From Metridium senile (lineage: Eukaryota > Cnidaria > Anthozoa > Actiniaria > Metridiidae), in NCBI GenBank assembly GCA_949775045.1, contig OX459096.1, positions 33,537,160 to 33,601,159 on the forward strand: DNA of 64,000 nt. Direction: 5' to 3'. Below, one piece after another: positions 31,975-45,302 of this stretch (positions are counted from its first letter, which is position 1; every line of letters starts with the position of its first letter). The position numbers and the translations under genes were made by a program. Below the pieces are notes generated by a model that searched no databases, was not told the DNA's origin, and saw only the letters and a program-made list of their open reading frames with translations.

Positions 31975-33000
31975 AAGAAAACGTGTGTGTAAACATTTTC
32001 CAAGGCTATTTCGGTCCTCGACGGAATGCTGTGTTTAAGTTTTCTTTTGATCAAAATATAGATATCTGTGCTTTAGCTTTGTGCTTTTCGTAAATGTATC
32101 TTACTTCTTCTTCGCTTCAGTGAACATCTGGCTCCTCAAATCGTACTTCTTTCTTCTTGTCTTTCTTCTGCCGAGACTTAAATAATATCAAATCAATTGT
32201 TACAACAATATGGAGTCATTGAACAGCAATCTTTTTAGCTTCTTAATTGATGTATCTTGTCAGACTCTACTCGACGTCGGTTCGTCGTTTCAGTCAAATC
32301 AATGCTTCAACTTGATTTTCTCTCATAACTCGCCTAAAACTCAGCCCTTCCTGCTAGAAATTCATGATTTGAATTATACGTTTATCCGTGACTATTTCCA
32401 ACTCTTTAATTTTCTTAATATTAAAAGTTGAATGTTAACAGTAGGCTTGCTTATCTAGCGGTGGTACGTTTGCACGAATCATTAACCAAGCTGAAACCAT
32501 AAGTTCAAAGTATTACATATGTTCATAGGGGATCTCCCTAAAAAATCTCGTATTCTGCCACTTTAAGCCATGGGTTTCACCGGTAAAAACCTGTGTTCAT
32601 GTTCATACCTGCCATTGTCTTGTTTTATTAGGTTTTAATAAAGTGTCGAAGTCGTAAAGTTTGATTCGACAAAATCATTTGTTTTGTTTTCAGTAATTTG
32701 TACCGTTTATCATAAGTCACGTGACCATTTTGACTACAACATTTTTCAGTCTTTGACGGTATTTTAATACCAAAGAAAACACATATTTCTTTTTTTTTGA
32801 ATTGTTATTTTTCATTGTATGATTTTGATTTTGTGTTTCTGGATTGACTTTCACGCTCTTATTAAAAACATTCAAATGAGAAATAACAAAGTGGACCAAA
32901 ACATTTTTTTCAGATTACTAATTCCTTGCTCTAACATAATTAAATATTTTGAGTGTTCACATCATAGGATTATCATTTATAACTTGTTAAGTATTGTGTT
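31975..33000. other. Non-coding stretch, no feature recognised
   Basis: AT-rich with short frames only, possibly intronic to a longer MARCH transcript. Confidence 0.35.
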
Positions 33001-33015
33001 GGGGTTCTTATGTAA

Positions 33016-33425
33016 ATAAAATAAAATAAATAAAAGCACTTTATTTCAATAGGGTAACTAGAATTACACAAGTAATTTTCATCTAGGCCCTACATATATA
33101 CAAACATACATACATAAAATTTAAATAAGAAATATAAACAAGTAAATTAAAATGATAAAAAATACAAAACTATCTAAATGCAGTTTTAAAATTTCTAAAT
33201 TAAAAAAAAACGACCTAAAGTATTCATGTTTCAAGCTTTTCTAAATGTAATTTGAAAATTCCTAATTTGAAAAAAGTACAACCTAAGATAAGTTCATGTT
33301 TTCAAGCTTTTTGAAAGACATGTTTAAATAATTAGATTTGAATGACGAGAGTGATGTAGATGATTTTACAGTATCAGGTAGTAAGTTCCATTCACTGGAG
33401 GCTAGGTAACTGAAAGTTCGCAATC
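33016..33425 (-). mobile_element. 5'-truncated non-LTR retrotransposon (LINE) 3' end
   Basis: Minus-strand translation from about 33425 to 33265 gives the C-terminal signature of CR1/L2/RTE-like reverse transcriptase proteins: SGLRTFSYLASSEWNLLPDT, then VKSSTSLSSFKSNYL, closed by a stop. About 250 bp of AT-rich 3' untranslated sequence follows, with a TTTTATTTATTTTATTTTA tail near 33016-33040. No catalytic domain remains, so it is a dead-on-arrival insertion. Confidence 0.65.
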
Positions 33426-33917
33426 CAGATTTTGAGTTCGTATGTTAAATATATACATCAGATCACAGCATTTTTACAGCTATGTGATATCTTGCATTAT
33501 AGCTGAAACGTCAGTGTCCAGACTTAGCTCAAGTTTTGTTGTTTTGTTCAAAGTTTTCAAGATTACAACCCAAATAAACAGAAAAAATGAATATATTTCA
33601 TTTCATTTATTTTATCATTTTTCTCTTAACTATTTTCATAGTACAGGGAAGTCCAAATTATGGAGCCACTAGTTTACATAGTGTCCTGATTTAAGTAAAA
33701 TCAGACCATGTTTGGTAAATTCTACAGAAAATATAATCCACTGGGGATGTACAATGCTCTATCAATAGTGCACACTGTCATTTCCCTTTGATATTTAATG
33801 TCATAAAATAAAAGAGAATAAATTATGTGGTTAAGGCTGTTGAGTTTGTATTTGGTTCCTACAATATGTTGTGGAGATATGTGCCATAATATAATTAGCA
33901 TTAATAGTGCCAAAACC

Positions 33918-34201
33918 ATCCTCGGGAACCCAGGGGTAATCTTCTGTTGCTTGTTTCTCGCTTCCAGAAAAAATACCCGTGGGAACGTAGTCTGTTGGAG
34001 CTTGTTCTGGAAGTCAAAATTCAGCTCTTTCCTGATTGGTAAACCCGCTGAGGTCGACCAATGAAAATCAAGATAACCATTCAAAGGAAGTTGTTAAATA
34101 ATTTTGAATTTTGACTTCCGGAACAAGCTCCAACAGACTACGTTCCCAGGGGTATTTTTTCTGGAAGCAAGAAACGAGCGACCGAAGATTACCCCCGGGC
34201 T
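33918..34201. repeat. Foldback MITE, ATCCTCGGGAACCCAGGGG family
   Basis: Left and right halves are inverse copies: CGGGAACCCAGGGGTAATCT faces AGATTACCCCCGGGCTAGGG, and CTTCCAGAAAAAATACCC faces GGGTATTTTTTCTGGAAG. The inner arms (GTCTGTTGGAGCTTGTTC and inverse) are well conserved. Confidence 0.75.
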
Positions 34202-34364
34202 AGGGGTAAGTCCCGAGCATTTGCCAAAACAAGCTAGTTGTGAGTACAACAGTGCAGGATTTCTGCTTTTAATGAGCATGCTGCTCAAAGACACATTGTA
34301 GTGCTTAAATTATATGTTTGTACTGCAGAACCCTTTATAAAAGTCACTGAATTGTGTATTAGGT

Positions 34365-34523
34365 GACAAGCATTTTCTTTTCCACTTGATTAATTATGGC
34401 TCTTAGCTCTCTTGCCTATATTAAAAGTATTTTAGTCTATAATAGACTAGCTAAAATACTTTTAATATAGGCAAGACAGCTAAGAGCCATAATTAATGAA
34501 GTGGATTTAAGAAAATGCTCGTC
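34365..34523. repeat. Near-perfect palindrome of about 159 bp
   Basis: GACAAGCATTTTCTT and TTAATTATGGCTCTTAGCT on the left are mirrored by AGCTAAGAGCCATAATTAA and AAGAAAATGCTCGTC on the right. The central loop of about 15 nt is bounded by AAAGTATTTTAG / CTAAAATACTTT. Only a few mismatches occur. It would form a long stem if transcribed. Confidence 0.8.
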
Positions 34524-35420
34524 AAAATTCTGAGTCTAGGTACATTTTACTAACAGATTTTATCATGGTATCATACAATGTTTTTGATTAAATCAATTGA
34601 TGATAAATGAACTATATTTGAATATTTGATCATTTTGCTTTAATAATACAAAGACATGTATTTCAAGTGCTTTGTTATTATACGTTTTAATGACATAAAA
34701 TTTATTATAATGATAGTCTGATAATGTCATTGCTAGCTAACTGGCTGTCATTAACAGAATATTTACTGCAAATGTTATTTTATTTAATAAAAATGTTTTC
34801 AATTTGAAAAGTTCATATTGAATTTCATAATGATTTGTTTTGAGAATTGCATCATATTCATCACTTTATTTTATTTATTCATGTTATGGATGAGTGATTA
34901 CTGAATATGTAAAGACTCATGATTTTGTCTGGATGACTAAGTACAATAATATTATAATGCATGACACTACCATGCAAAGTGAGACTTATTGAAAAGGTAA
35001 AGCATTTTTATAACATATATTATATTAAGTCAATAGTATGGATAAATATATTGACTTTCAACATTTAATACATTCAAGCAGTAATAATTGTTGAGGTACT
35101 TTATTGTTATATCTCAAAGTCATAATCCTGAACATGCATGTCTATGCAAAAAATATAATTATGGCTGAAGTTGGCATCTATCTGCAATAAATATGAACAT
35201 CACTAACACTAAGTTGTAAATTTTTAGTGTTATTAGATTACTTCTTAGGAAATCAGGTTTACTTATTAATTAATTTATATCAATAATAATTTAGTTGATG
35301 ACTACTGCTGTTTTAATATTATTACATTATTATAAATATTTTAACATGGTTCCAAATAATTTCTCTCTACAAGCATATTAAACAAAGTTATCACTGCACG
35401 ATTTGTAGATAATATAGTTA

Positions 35421-35637
35421 CAGTGTGAACCAAAAAACCGTGGGCACCTAGAAATATTTTAGAAATCATTTAAATGTTGAACAACTCAGAAACAACATTA
35501 CTATACCACCCAAAGAAGTTTGATTGATCTTTAGTATGATAAACCTTTTGTAGTGAGAGTTGTTTGTGAATTGTTCAATGACCAATAAACGATTTCTAAA
35601 ATATTTCTGGGTGCCCTCAGTTTTTCGATTCACACTG
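35421..35637. repeat. TA-flanked mariner-like MITE
   Basis: CAGTGTGAACCAAAAAACCG is mirrored by TTTTTCGATTCACACTG, with TA on both sides. Inner arms AGAAATATTTTAGAAATC and GATTTCTAAAATATTTCT pair. Length 217 bp. Confidence 0.75.
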
Positions 35638-36471
35638 TAATATAATTATATTACAAAGGATTGTATAATATTTGATGTAATCATCACATCAAGGTAAATA
35701 TATGGTATAATCAGATTTTGTATGACCGTGAAACGTTCAGCATTCAGCAAAACCTGTATTCCTTTGGGTCTTGGCTTGAATTGCTTATTAATCTATGACG
35801 ATTTTAAAATAATTAAGTGTATTTTAAAGCTTACAAAGCAAGTTTTAAAAAATGATAATCTGATTGGGACATTTATTTCTTAAATTTTACATCATTTATT
35901 TATCATTGTAATTAATGCTATGAGCTATAGTCTAACCACAAATCTGTTATGGGAAACTTAGATTAAAGGTATAGAATTTACATGAATTTTGAAAATCTCA
36001 TCTTGTTGATTATAATTATTAATATCAACGATTTATTTGATAATTATAAAAAAAATCATACCGAATTAATAGTACTGGCATGATGATAATTTTGTTTTGT
36101 GGGTGAGAGTGGGTGCCTGATATCTCATTAGCAAGCTGTTTTTGTTGTATTACTAAATGTGATTCTAAAAAAATAGTTTGGTTACAATTGTGGTTTAGTT
36201 GACCAACTTGGTCTAACCATCATAAAACTTGTACTTATGCAGTCAATGTCATTAACATTGCCCACCAATAACACATTAACACTAAAAACATGATACCACA
36301 TAGGTTAGCTAGCTAGCTATAGCATTAATTGTGAACATAGATTTCATAATCATGTTCAATGTTATTCATTATACAGCTTAACATTGAAATTTCAACTGCT
36401 GAAAATTAACAAATATATACAAAGAATTATGTGTAACTTGCTATAGTGTTAATCTCTACTTTACACATGTA

Positions 36472-36613
36472 CATGCAATGTTAATGATATTGAATGTGTA
36501 TGGCACAAATAATTGAACTACGTACATGTAGTACCGGTACTACGTCATGCAATGTTAATGATATTGACTGTGTATGGCACAAATAATTGAACTACGTACA
36601 TGTAGTACTATGT
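36472..36613 (+). repeat. Two-unit tandem duplication of about 67 bp
   Basis: CATGCAATGTTAATGATATT through GTACATGTAGTAC occurs twice (36472 and 36546) with one internal difference, joined by CGGTACTACGT. Confidence 0.85.
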
Positions 36614-37255
36614 ACAAGAGAAATCACTTTGGTTTAAATAAACAATGTACAAATGCTTTATAGTGAGTAGATATTGATGTTGCTATAATAAACAGTTGTG
36701 GAAAAGCTCAAATTGATTGACCAAGAGTGTTTTTGAATATTTTATAGCTGAATGGTTTATATTGTTTATTAATTTTGTACAAAGTTGTTTACATAGTGAC
36801 TAAATAAATGTAGATTTTGATTGTTCATGTGTGTGTTAATTATCTTGTGAAAGACTGTAGATCTTGTGATGTCTTACATTTTAACCTGGATTCAAAACAA
36901 TTCCTCTTATTGTAATTAATATTAATCTCACAGTGGAAAGTTTTGTAATATGTTTAAACACAAAGCATTTTAATTAATTTACTGTGAATTTGTGTAATTC
37001 TTTTTTTGAAAAGGGAGTCAGTCGGTCTAGTGTCATATTTTGTAGGTACTGAATAAACATTAGCTGTTGTAATGAGAATGCCAGATAATCATATGCATGT
37101 TGGATGCATAAACACAAGACACTAGCTAGGGAGACTCTCTTACATATGTTTCAAGTCACAACATAACAATTAGATCCAATGTGTTAATTTTTTCTTTAAT
37201 CTTCAAAAGTAACATACTTAAATTATCTTTTCAGGAACTTTGTTCATTTCAAGAT

Positions 37256-40200
37256 ATGTCTGAAGAGTGCAAAATGGCAAGCAGTTCTGGAGTATCAGAT
37301 GAAATTATCTGCTCATCTACAGACTCTTTAAATAAACAACCACACAGTACCAGTTGTTCTGACAGTAATATGACAGATGTCACTCTAGACAGAGTCAGTT
37401 ACATGTGTGCTCACCATGGCCCAACAATAGTGGCATTTACAGATAACGAATCCTCAGAGGATACTGCTACAGCAGAGACAAATTGTACATCTCCTCTATT
37501 GACAGAACACATGGACACTCAAGATTCACCAAAGGAGGATACTGTTGAACATGAGTTGTCATCTGAATCATCTGCAAGTTTTAGTCGGTTTAACGATAGT
37601 TCTAGTATTATGTGTAGGATATGCCATTGTGGAGAAGAAGAAGAAAAACTTATGATCACATGTAGGTGTATGGGGACAGTCAAGTATGCTCACCAGAATT
37701 GTGTTTTAAATTGGATTTCTAAGTCTGGAAATCAATACTGTGAACTGTGCAAATACAAGTTTAAAACCAGAAGAAAGAAGATCAAATCTTTGTGGAAAGT
37801 AAGTATAGGATTTAATGAGGGGAAGGGGCGAGAAAGAGATCTGGGAGGAGGGAGAAAATAACTCAATATAGACTCAGTGGGAGATCGATGGAGAAATCAC
37901 TGGAAAAAATAGGGAAGAGGGAGAAATGTTTAAAAACATTTGGGAGATTGGAGAACAATGTTATAAAAATATGGAGTGTGTATAATTGAATGTGTGTAAT
38001 CTTTCGTCTTTGTGCTCATTTACATAATGTTAAAACTGCATGTATTTGTAAAGAGCCCTTACATCATGCTGATATCCATTATACTAATTAGTTACATTAT
38101 TGTTGTCATTGTCACGATCTTCACCTTTTCAATCATCATGAATTCACTACACACCAATCCATGATCATGTGTATAATCATGATTAGCACCACCATCATAA
38201 TGATTGTTTATATCCACGTAATGCAGAGGCCTTGTGTGCCATGATGCACGGAAGGGACATGTTATAATGCAGATATCATTATTATTATATTTACCATTTT
38301 TCTCACAATCGATCATCACTGTTACCATAATTCCAGTACGACTAATTCAAACTAATTTTAAAATAAATAATTTACCTATCAAACCAAACACGTTTGGTGA
38401 GTTCTTACTTGCTAAGCTATTTCTTGTTCAATTTGATGTATTTTGCTCGGACACATATGATGATCATTTCAAGCATTTTAGCTAAAAAAAATTAAAATTT
38501 TATTGAGATTCTATTGATCAAATTCTTGATCATGATTGGCTAAATTTGTTTAGATATAGCCTTGGGTGGATTAGTTTCACTATAAATCATCTACAAATGT
38601 AGTTTTCATTTTCATCATCATCATTATCTATTATGCTCATTTTCATGAATATTGTTGCAGTAATGAGAAGATTATAATTTCCTCATAGTAACAACATGTT
38701 TCTCTCAATTTGCTAGGAATCTTGTTTTTGTTATTTGTTAGATAACATCACTAATGTCTACCCAAGCTTGTTTTTATTTTTACTGTCTGGCTTTTACAAC
38801 AGACTGCATGTGGCATATGAATAATTTATAAACCAACTTTTTATGGTTACCCACCGATAACTTATTAAAATATATTTAGAAGCAGCATCCATGAGAATGA
38901 CATTTTATAATCTCAATTAAAGATTATAATTTCTTATTTCTCATGTTTTGTTCTACGGGAAGTGTGTAATCATGTTTATTTTTCGGACGGGAAGCGTGTA
39001 CATTGTACGTGGTATATCGATGATAAAAATATCGCAATTAAATTAGCATATAGTCGTTTTCCTGTTTGAACTAGGCCTTAGTTATTATTCAGGTTTGTAT
39101 TTATTACCTGTAAAAACATATTATTGCACGTTTTCCTTAGAAAGCGTTAAATTAATGGCATACTTTAATATCCTCTTCTTCTGCAATTGGTTGAATGGGA
39201 TGCTATATTCTCAAAATACGATTTAATTGTTGGATTCGTCGATTGCGTTATATGCTTTTGAAACGTGAGATTTTGACAATGGTTACATATGATATTCAAC
39301 GGATGAATTTAGTTGGTTCCACGATCAATTTTGTCGTAAATTTGGTAAAATGGGAACTTAAACTCGAGCACTGCGCGCCCACGCTATGTACAGTATGTGC
39401 TTCAGAGATGTGGTTTGTGAAACTAAGATGGGACTTTGGGAAGGAAATAAATGAACAAAAGGAAGCAAGAATAGGAAAAGAATACATTGAGGAACAAGAA
39501 CTAAAGAGCAGTTTCAAAACTGAAAATATACTTGTTCAAATTAGCTTGTAAATTATAATTTTGTATTTTAATGTTATTTTTTAGCGCTTAGAACAAACTT
39601 GAATTGGCGCTTTATGAGCAAATTGTTATTATTTCCATTCCTTTTTTTCTTTCTTTCGTTTTTCTATTGTGTGCCCTGATAAAGAGAAAGTTGAAAAAAA
39701 TACGAAGAACGAAACAAAAAGAAATACAAAGGATTGAAAGGAAAATAAATTGATTATTAGGGAATAAACTTTACTTTATACCTGTAGTTACCAAATGAAT
39801 GTAAACTTTTGAATAAATACAAATATAATTTCGGTTACAAATACACGTAATAGGGATAATTCAAACGAAGTAGTAAAAATTAGAATAAAGAGAAGAGATG
39901 TAGAAGGAAGTTTCATCAAATAAAAGTAATGGGATAGAATACAAACAAATAATAGTAAAAAATAACACGACATTTGTATAACGTTTCTTCCATTTGGAAT
40001 TTGTTCAAACACTCTTTACTTTTATATTTTACTTTAATTCCGATTAATCGTGCGTACCTAATGTTTAAATCATGATTTGCTAGTAGTTATTATGCGTTTT
40101 AAAATATATGACTTCAAAATAAATTGGAATTGGAAAAGAAAAGGTAAAATTCTGAGATTAAATGAATTGAAAACCGTTCATTTATCAACTGCGATGCCAG

Positions 40201-41933
40201 CTGGTAATTCGATCAATCTACTTTGCTCAAGAATTATTTATATCGATCGTAGACACTGTAATGTCTTTTGAGTAGACTAATGTGGCCTTGTTCATCACGT
40301 ACTTAGTTTTTACCTTCATTTTAGAAGTTTCAAGACTCTAATGTACACGTATTTCAAAAGAGTCTTAGGGGCCGTATACATGAGATAGGGTTACCCTAGG
40401 TGTAGGGCTAACTCTTATTGTTTTCTTTTCTTTGGGGACTCTCTCAAACAAGCCCTGCTAGGAGGATTACCCTATCTCCATGTAAGCGGCCCCTTAGAGA
40501 TCAGCAAATTGCAGACATGGAAATTTTAAAGTGATTATGCAACAGAAATATGCTTTAATAATATATAAAAAATCTCGGAGATATTGAAAATTGTTAAAAC
40601 ATTGTACATGCACGACATAAACAATCTATGTTTTTATATATTTACACATCTTTGTATATTTTTTTTATTTTTTTTTGTTTATTTTGCATAATGTTAGGAT
40701 CCACCTGTTATAAATCACGTAGGCGAAGTTTGCATTATTACATTATAATACAGTGATCGTGTCGAAATAAACGCAATTATTATTATTATTATTATCATAA
40801 ACCGTATTTTGGTACGTGTAGACTGGATGCAGCACGATCAAAACACAATTCAATAGACCTAATCGTATAACGTCTTCTATGTACGTTTCAACCCAGTTCA
40901 AAACTTCTAGGAGAATTAAATTATGTTCCAAAAAAATCGAAATACAAAATACAAATAATCATTTTTCAAAAATTATAATCATAATCATATTTCAAAAATA
41001 TTTTAATTGGGTGGAAACATACATAGCAATTATACGACCACATAAGCTGTGCTGTAATTTCATCGTGTATGAATAAAGGTTATTATTATTATTATTAGCA
41101 ATTAACGCGTTAGGCGATAAGGTATATTGCAAAGGGAATACGTTTGATCAAGGGAGAGTGGGAGGTAGTAGGCGATAACTGTTCGAGAGGGAAATTCATC
41201 AGTATGGCGTCCTATACTCAGTACAACTTGCAAATACTCTGAAAAATCCATTTTTCTTTTTCTTTGTGAAATAAGCAGTGGTGATTGTCTTAGATGGTAT
41301 AAAAATCTGAACAAGAAGGATGTTACCCATAAAAAGTATTGGATAGTCATAGCTCATTTTTGTCATGTATATTCGCCGTTTATTTACCCTGGTCATATCC
41401 AACGGCCTCTTTGAAATATTATTGATTTTCCCTACCCTTTGTTGATTAACTTTTTTTTTTGTCTTTTCTTTCAGTGGAAGTTTCCAAGTGTCAGTACCAA
41501 AGGATGGTTGCATATAGGTCTATTTATAGCCTTTGTTACCATGCTCCTCACGTCCATTACATGGATCGTCTGGTCACGTGTGAGCTCCACCCCTACGGCG
41601 GTGGCCGAACGTACAACGGACGAAGTGAAATTTGCTTATATGCTGAATGGTTTGTTCATTGCATTGGCTGTAGGGGGGTTATACTTCGATAGTTATCGTC
41701 ATGTAAAACGGTACTTTCAGCGATGGTCAGTACTAAACAGACACATGATTATAGAACCTTATTGTAAACCAAATACCCAGGGGGTAGGTGAGGGGAGTGC
41801 TGAAGAGAATACTACGACAATACCTGTATCTACCACATGCATCGCCGTGGAGATAACTGAGAATGAAAGATGCGACGCCGAATCAGCCAGTGTGGAGAAG
41901 AAGAAGAAGAAAAGTAAAGGAACTTGGGTATGA
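37256..41933 (+). CDS. MARCH1/8-type membrane-associated RING-CH E3 ubiquitin ligase, 333 aa
   Basis: Two coding exons: 37256-37798 (the exon starts at an acceptor at 37235) and 41475-41933. They join in phase 0 at Lys181|Trp182. Residues 1-110 are an acidic, Ser/Thr-rich cytosolic region. Residues 120-165 form a complete C4HC3 RING-CH finger: Cys120, Cys123, Cys136, Cys138, His146, Cys149, Cys162 and Cys165, with Trp153 at the position expected for E2 contact. Two membrane helices follow (about 191-214 and 232-252) with a short lumenal loop, then a cytosolic tail containing HVKRYFQRWSVLNRHMI. This layout matches MARCH1/8 and viral K3-like ligases, which ubiquitinate membrane proteins for endocytosis. 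Known MARCH8-type tails carry the equivalent juxtamembrane segment. The 3.7-kb intron holds a Harbinger-like MITE. Upstream non-coding exons are likely. MARCH1 and MARCH8 cannot be separated here. Confidence 0.92.
40368..40493. repeat. PIF/Harbinger-like MITE, divergent member
   Basis: GGGGCCGTATACATGAGATA is mirrored by TATCTCCATGTAAGCGGCCCC, flanked by TTA on both sides (40365-40367 and 40494-40496). Related by ends and TTA target to the five copies at 45-60 kb. Located in the MARCH intron. Confidence 0.75.
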
Positions 41934-42787
41934 CGGCGAGACACTGACAATGGTTAAACCAGTCACAATATATAACCACTATATACATACCAGTGGTATA
42001 TTATGCTTTTCTACTATAAAGGCCAAACAAAGCTTTCTGCAAGAAAGCTGATCCATAATGGCTTTATCCTGCTATAGGTTCGGCATCGCACTGTTTTCGA
42101 ATGGAAACAAAAGCTAGGTTTTCGTTCACATTCGGTTACCTGTTGTCCTCCATGAGGAGAGTTAGGGACACTTACCCTACATGTTTTGTTGATCATTCTG
42201 TGACCTTATTTGGTCTCATATTGTTATTCATACCATTGGCTTTATTCGCTTTAGTCGACAAACCAATAGTATTGTCTATGGCTAATACAGGAAAGCTTGC
42301 CAGAGGTCCGGTATAGAGATCAAGTATACGCAGTCAGTAAGATTACTCTCTTGGAAGCGTTTCCTCGACATTTTGTTTGGTTTCAAAAGTTTATTTGCTT
42401 TCTACAAAAATAAAATAAATAAAATACAAGGATATAGTTGAATAATATCAGGGGATAATGCAAGCGACACAAACCATGATTGCAAAGATCTGCGGTCAGC
42501 CTTTCATTCTATATTAACATTTGAACATATACACATATAATTGCAAGAACGTTGTCCTGACTTTTGTAATTTAGTGGGAAAGAAATTGATTAAAAGACAA
42601 AAGAAGATCGCTCAAGCTGAACTCTTGGTTTTATTTCTTTCTTACCGAATTACTAATGCTCATTTTGTTTTCAACATTCTTGCAATAAGGTGTAACATTA
42701 GATAACACTATATAATTATATTTAGGTAATTCTCGATGAATAGTGCAATAGACCAGTTTCGAGTTCTTTATTGTACACGCTATTCCT

Positions 42788-42883
42788 TAGCCTGAGAAGA
42801 CAGACGTTGTTTCGCTCCTCTTAGTTTCGCGGGGGGACGAGGAGCGAAACAACTTCCGGAACAACGTCTGTTTTCTCAGGCTA
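42788..42883. repeat. Foldback with TAGCCTGAGAAGACAGACGT ends
   Basis: TAGCCTGAGAAGACAGACGT is mirrored by ACGTCTGTTTTCTCAGGCTA. GTTTCGCTCCTC and GAGGAGCGAAAC pair at the centre. I associate these words with repeats of stony-coral genomes (memory, not checked). Confidence 0.8.
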
Positions 42884-44558
42884 GCTATGTCTTGGTCGTG
42901 TAAAATTAGTAGAGACACATCTGTGATATTTTTGTTGTTCCTTGATAAGTGCATTCCTTGCCATACTAGTGGATGTACATTTATGGGTATTATTACAAAA
43001 CAATATCCAACCTTTCCGAGGACGTTTGTCACCCGTGAAAAGCACAAGCTAGTGGCGCAAAGGATCATGGATCAGTTGAGAAACAAAATGTACATTCGGC
43101 GCGCCTCTTGTCTAAGAAATTAAAAGTAGCCATTTCTCAATAACACCTCAAGTTTTATGTGGCCATGACATCCCTGATTTCTAGTAAAGTATACATTGGC
43201 TTCCCATAGTCCCCTGCGCTACTAGCTTGTAGGGTGTTTTACTTAACAGGTGACAAAGTTTCTTGGAAAAGGTATAATTAAGAACTCGAAACGCGATATA
43301 TGGTTATCGTTTTTACTATACAAGCCCTCCTTTTTAACAGCATATCAAATCATAGCTAGTCTACTATATTCATTGTTTTAACTATGGTATGCCTTCCTAT
43401 AAAGCATTCCTCTAGTTAAACCTTCATAAATCAAAATAATACTGTAGTCGAATCGAAATCTGGCGACTATAGTTTGAATTTCTTGTTCTGTGTCCAGCTA
43501 AACGAAGACTGGATAGTTATAATTGATCCCTATCCAGTGAATAACAGTTATACAGCAAATGTTATACTCAGGATGGCTCTACTGGGGTAATTTGTGCGAA
43601 GGCTGCAGGATAGCACTCTATTCTTTGGATTTGAGATTCTTACCCAGGTCTAATCCCGCAGACAACACTTACATAAAAATCATAAACTTTGAAATGCTCA
43701 TATCTGGATCCAATGGATAGCGCGATCCAACCCTTACAAAGTAGACTAGCCTCCTCCGCAACCAACATTTTTTGCGTCTTTATTTTTGGCCATGGGGGTT
43801 CTTGTGGTGGACTGTCCACTGCATATGGGAAGTCCGATGAACATGTTTGCCTGTGGATGAGGCTAGAGTAGACAATACTTATCTAAATTACAAATAAGAG
43901 CTATCCTGCGTATAGAATTTGTATAACTATATCTTTGTGAAGCTGGCCATTACTATCTTATCTCGCATATGGACACTTACGAAGCTTCTTAGTCAAAAAA
44001 CAGCAATCAGTTGCAATATTTGAATCGCTCTATTTTATATGCATGGTGAAAAACGTCTGGATAGTTATGAGCGTATAACTTTGCTAACTTGACAGCTATG
44101 CTTCGGATAAAAAGCGAGGGAGCACTAAAATATTTATCTTCCTCACTTAAAAACGACACTTAGCTATATCACATCGATCCTTATATATTTTCTTTTTCAA
44201 ACAAAAGGATCTAAAATCACTCTTACCAAACGAGTCTTAATTTATCTCGGGATGTTTAACGCAACATTGTCGGGTTCGAAATCATAGCTAGGACTGCAAG
44301 CTGTTTTTTGGTAAATCAGCTATGTATGTCGTCAGAGAAAACCTATAATTGTTTATCCAAAGCAATTATTTTTTCTAATTCTCGACTCTACACATATTGT
44401 GATCTTAGCAGTACTATGTTCTTTGAGTTGGAACGCGACAATGATTCGTCAATTCAAGTTATTGTATACAGAAACATTTCAGATTTTAGGTCGTTTAATA
44501 TTGCAAAACAGAAGAACAACAAAAAGTTTCAGAAACGGTTTGCTCTTGTTCCCTTAAC

Positions 44559-44697
44559 ATCTTGAAAGGTAGCCGGGCCTTTGCATGGCAAGACAAACGT
44601 TGAGCTTGCAATGATAGAGACACGTACGTGAAAAACTTTTCCCACACACTCCACGTTCGTCTCACTTCGATGCAAAGGCCTGGCTACCTTTCAAGAT
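44559..44697. repeat. Foldback with CATCTTGAAAGGTAGCC ends
   Basis: CATCTTGAAAGGTAGCCGGG is mirrored by CTGGCTACCTTTCAAGATG. GCCTTTGCAT and ATGCAAAGGC extend the arms. Confidence 0.8.
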
Positions 44698-45302
44698 GGC
44701 GCAGGGAACTATGAAGGGTATTCGTTCGTTTTATCGAAGTAAACCATTATACTCGGGGCTCATTTTGCAAAGACCTAAAAATTGGCCTAATTCATATTAC
44801 AGCATAAACATATTATATTTTGATTATATTATATATAAATAAAATAAACATTTAGTGTTATGTTAAATTACTAAAAGATATATACATATCAATTGTAAAT
44901 AAAACTTAACTGCGGATTAGCTTGATGGGTGCTGATCTAAAAGTGACTTGCATTAGCTTGACATGTCCCTAGATAAACGTTTTTGAAAAAAATAAAATTG
45001 AGACTATAAAATTCGCCCACGACACCCTCGCCAAAATTCCAATTTTTACTGTCAAAGGTAAGCTGGATCGGATGGCACTGGAAAAGTTTGCTATAATTTG
45101 AATAGTATTTACATAGTCTGTAAATTACCTGAGATTCCTGTAAATATCATGTAATTCCATAATACCAGCAAACGTGTTAATTTCTCTCATGTACTGATCA
45201 TGGCATGGGATGTGACAGAGGAATCAATTCTAATGCAGTTTCCTAGGTCGACTAATAGTATTGGTTTGTGGGAAGTAAACCACAGGAGAACTGAACTAAA
45301 CT

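Larger units (their letters stand above)
34524..37234. other. AT-rich non-coding stretch upstream of the MARCH exon
   Basis: Apart from the TA-flanked MITE at 35421-35637 and a tandem duplication at 36472-36613, I see no gene. The stretch may be promoter or intron. Confidence 0.4.
41934..45302. other. Region between MARCH and the repeat cluster
   Basis: The start is presumably MARCH 3' untranslated sequence. A 71-codon plus frame at 42101-42316 has one hydrophobic stretch but no splice or family support. A partial relative of the 29120 foldback lies at 42545-42690. Two foldbacks follow at 42788 and 44559. No other gene is recognised. Confidence 0.4.

Noticed and set aside
39550..39620. LINE 3' end (AGCGCTTAGAACAAAC and GGCGCTTTATGAGCA words)
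   Set aside because: The words resemble LINE 3' untranslated ends, but there is no polymerase fragment upstream and no tail, so support is too thin. The 118-codon frame before it has no polymerase motif.
42101..42316. Extra MARCH exon with a membrane helix
   Set aside because: The MARCH frame already ends at a stop at 41933 with both expected helices present. The 71-codon frame lacks a convincing acceptor and family similarity.
44308..44565. 85-codon plus-strand frame
   Set aside because: No recognisable motif, no splice neighbours, and its end overlaps a foldback element.
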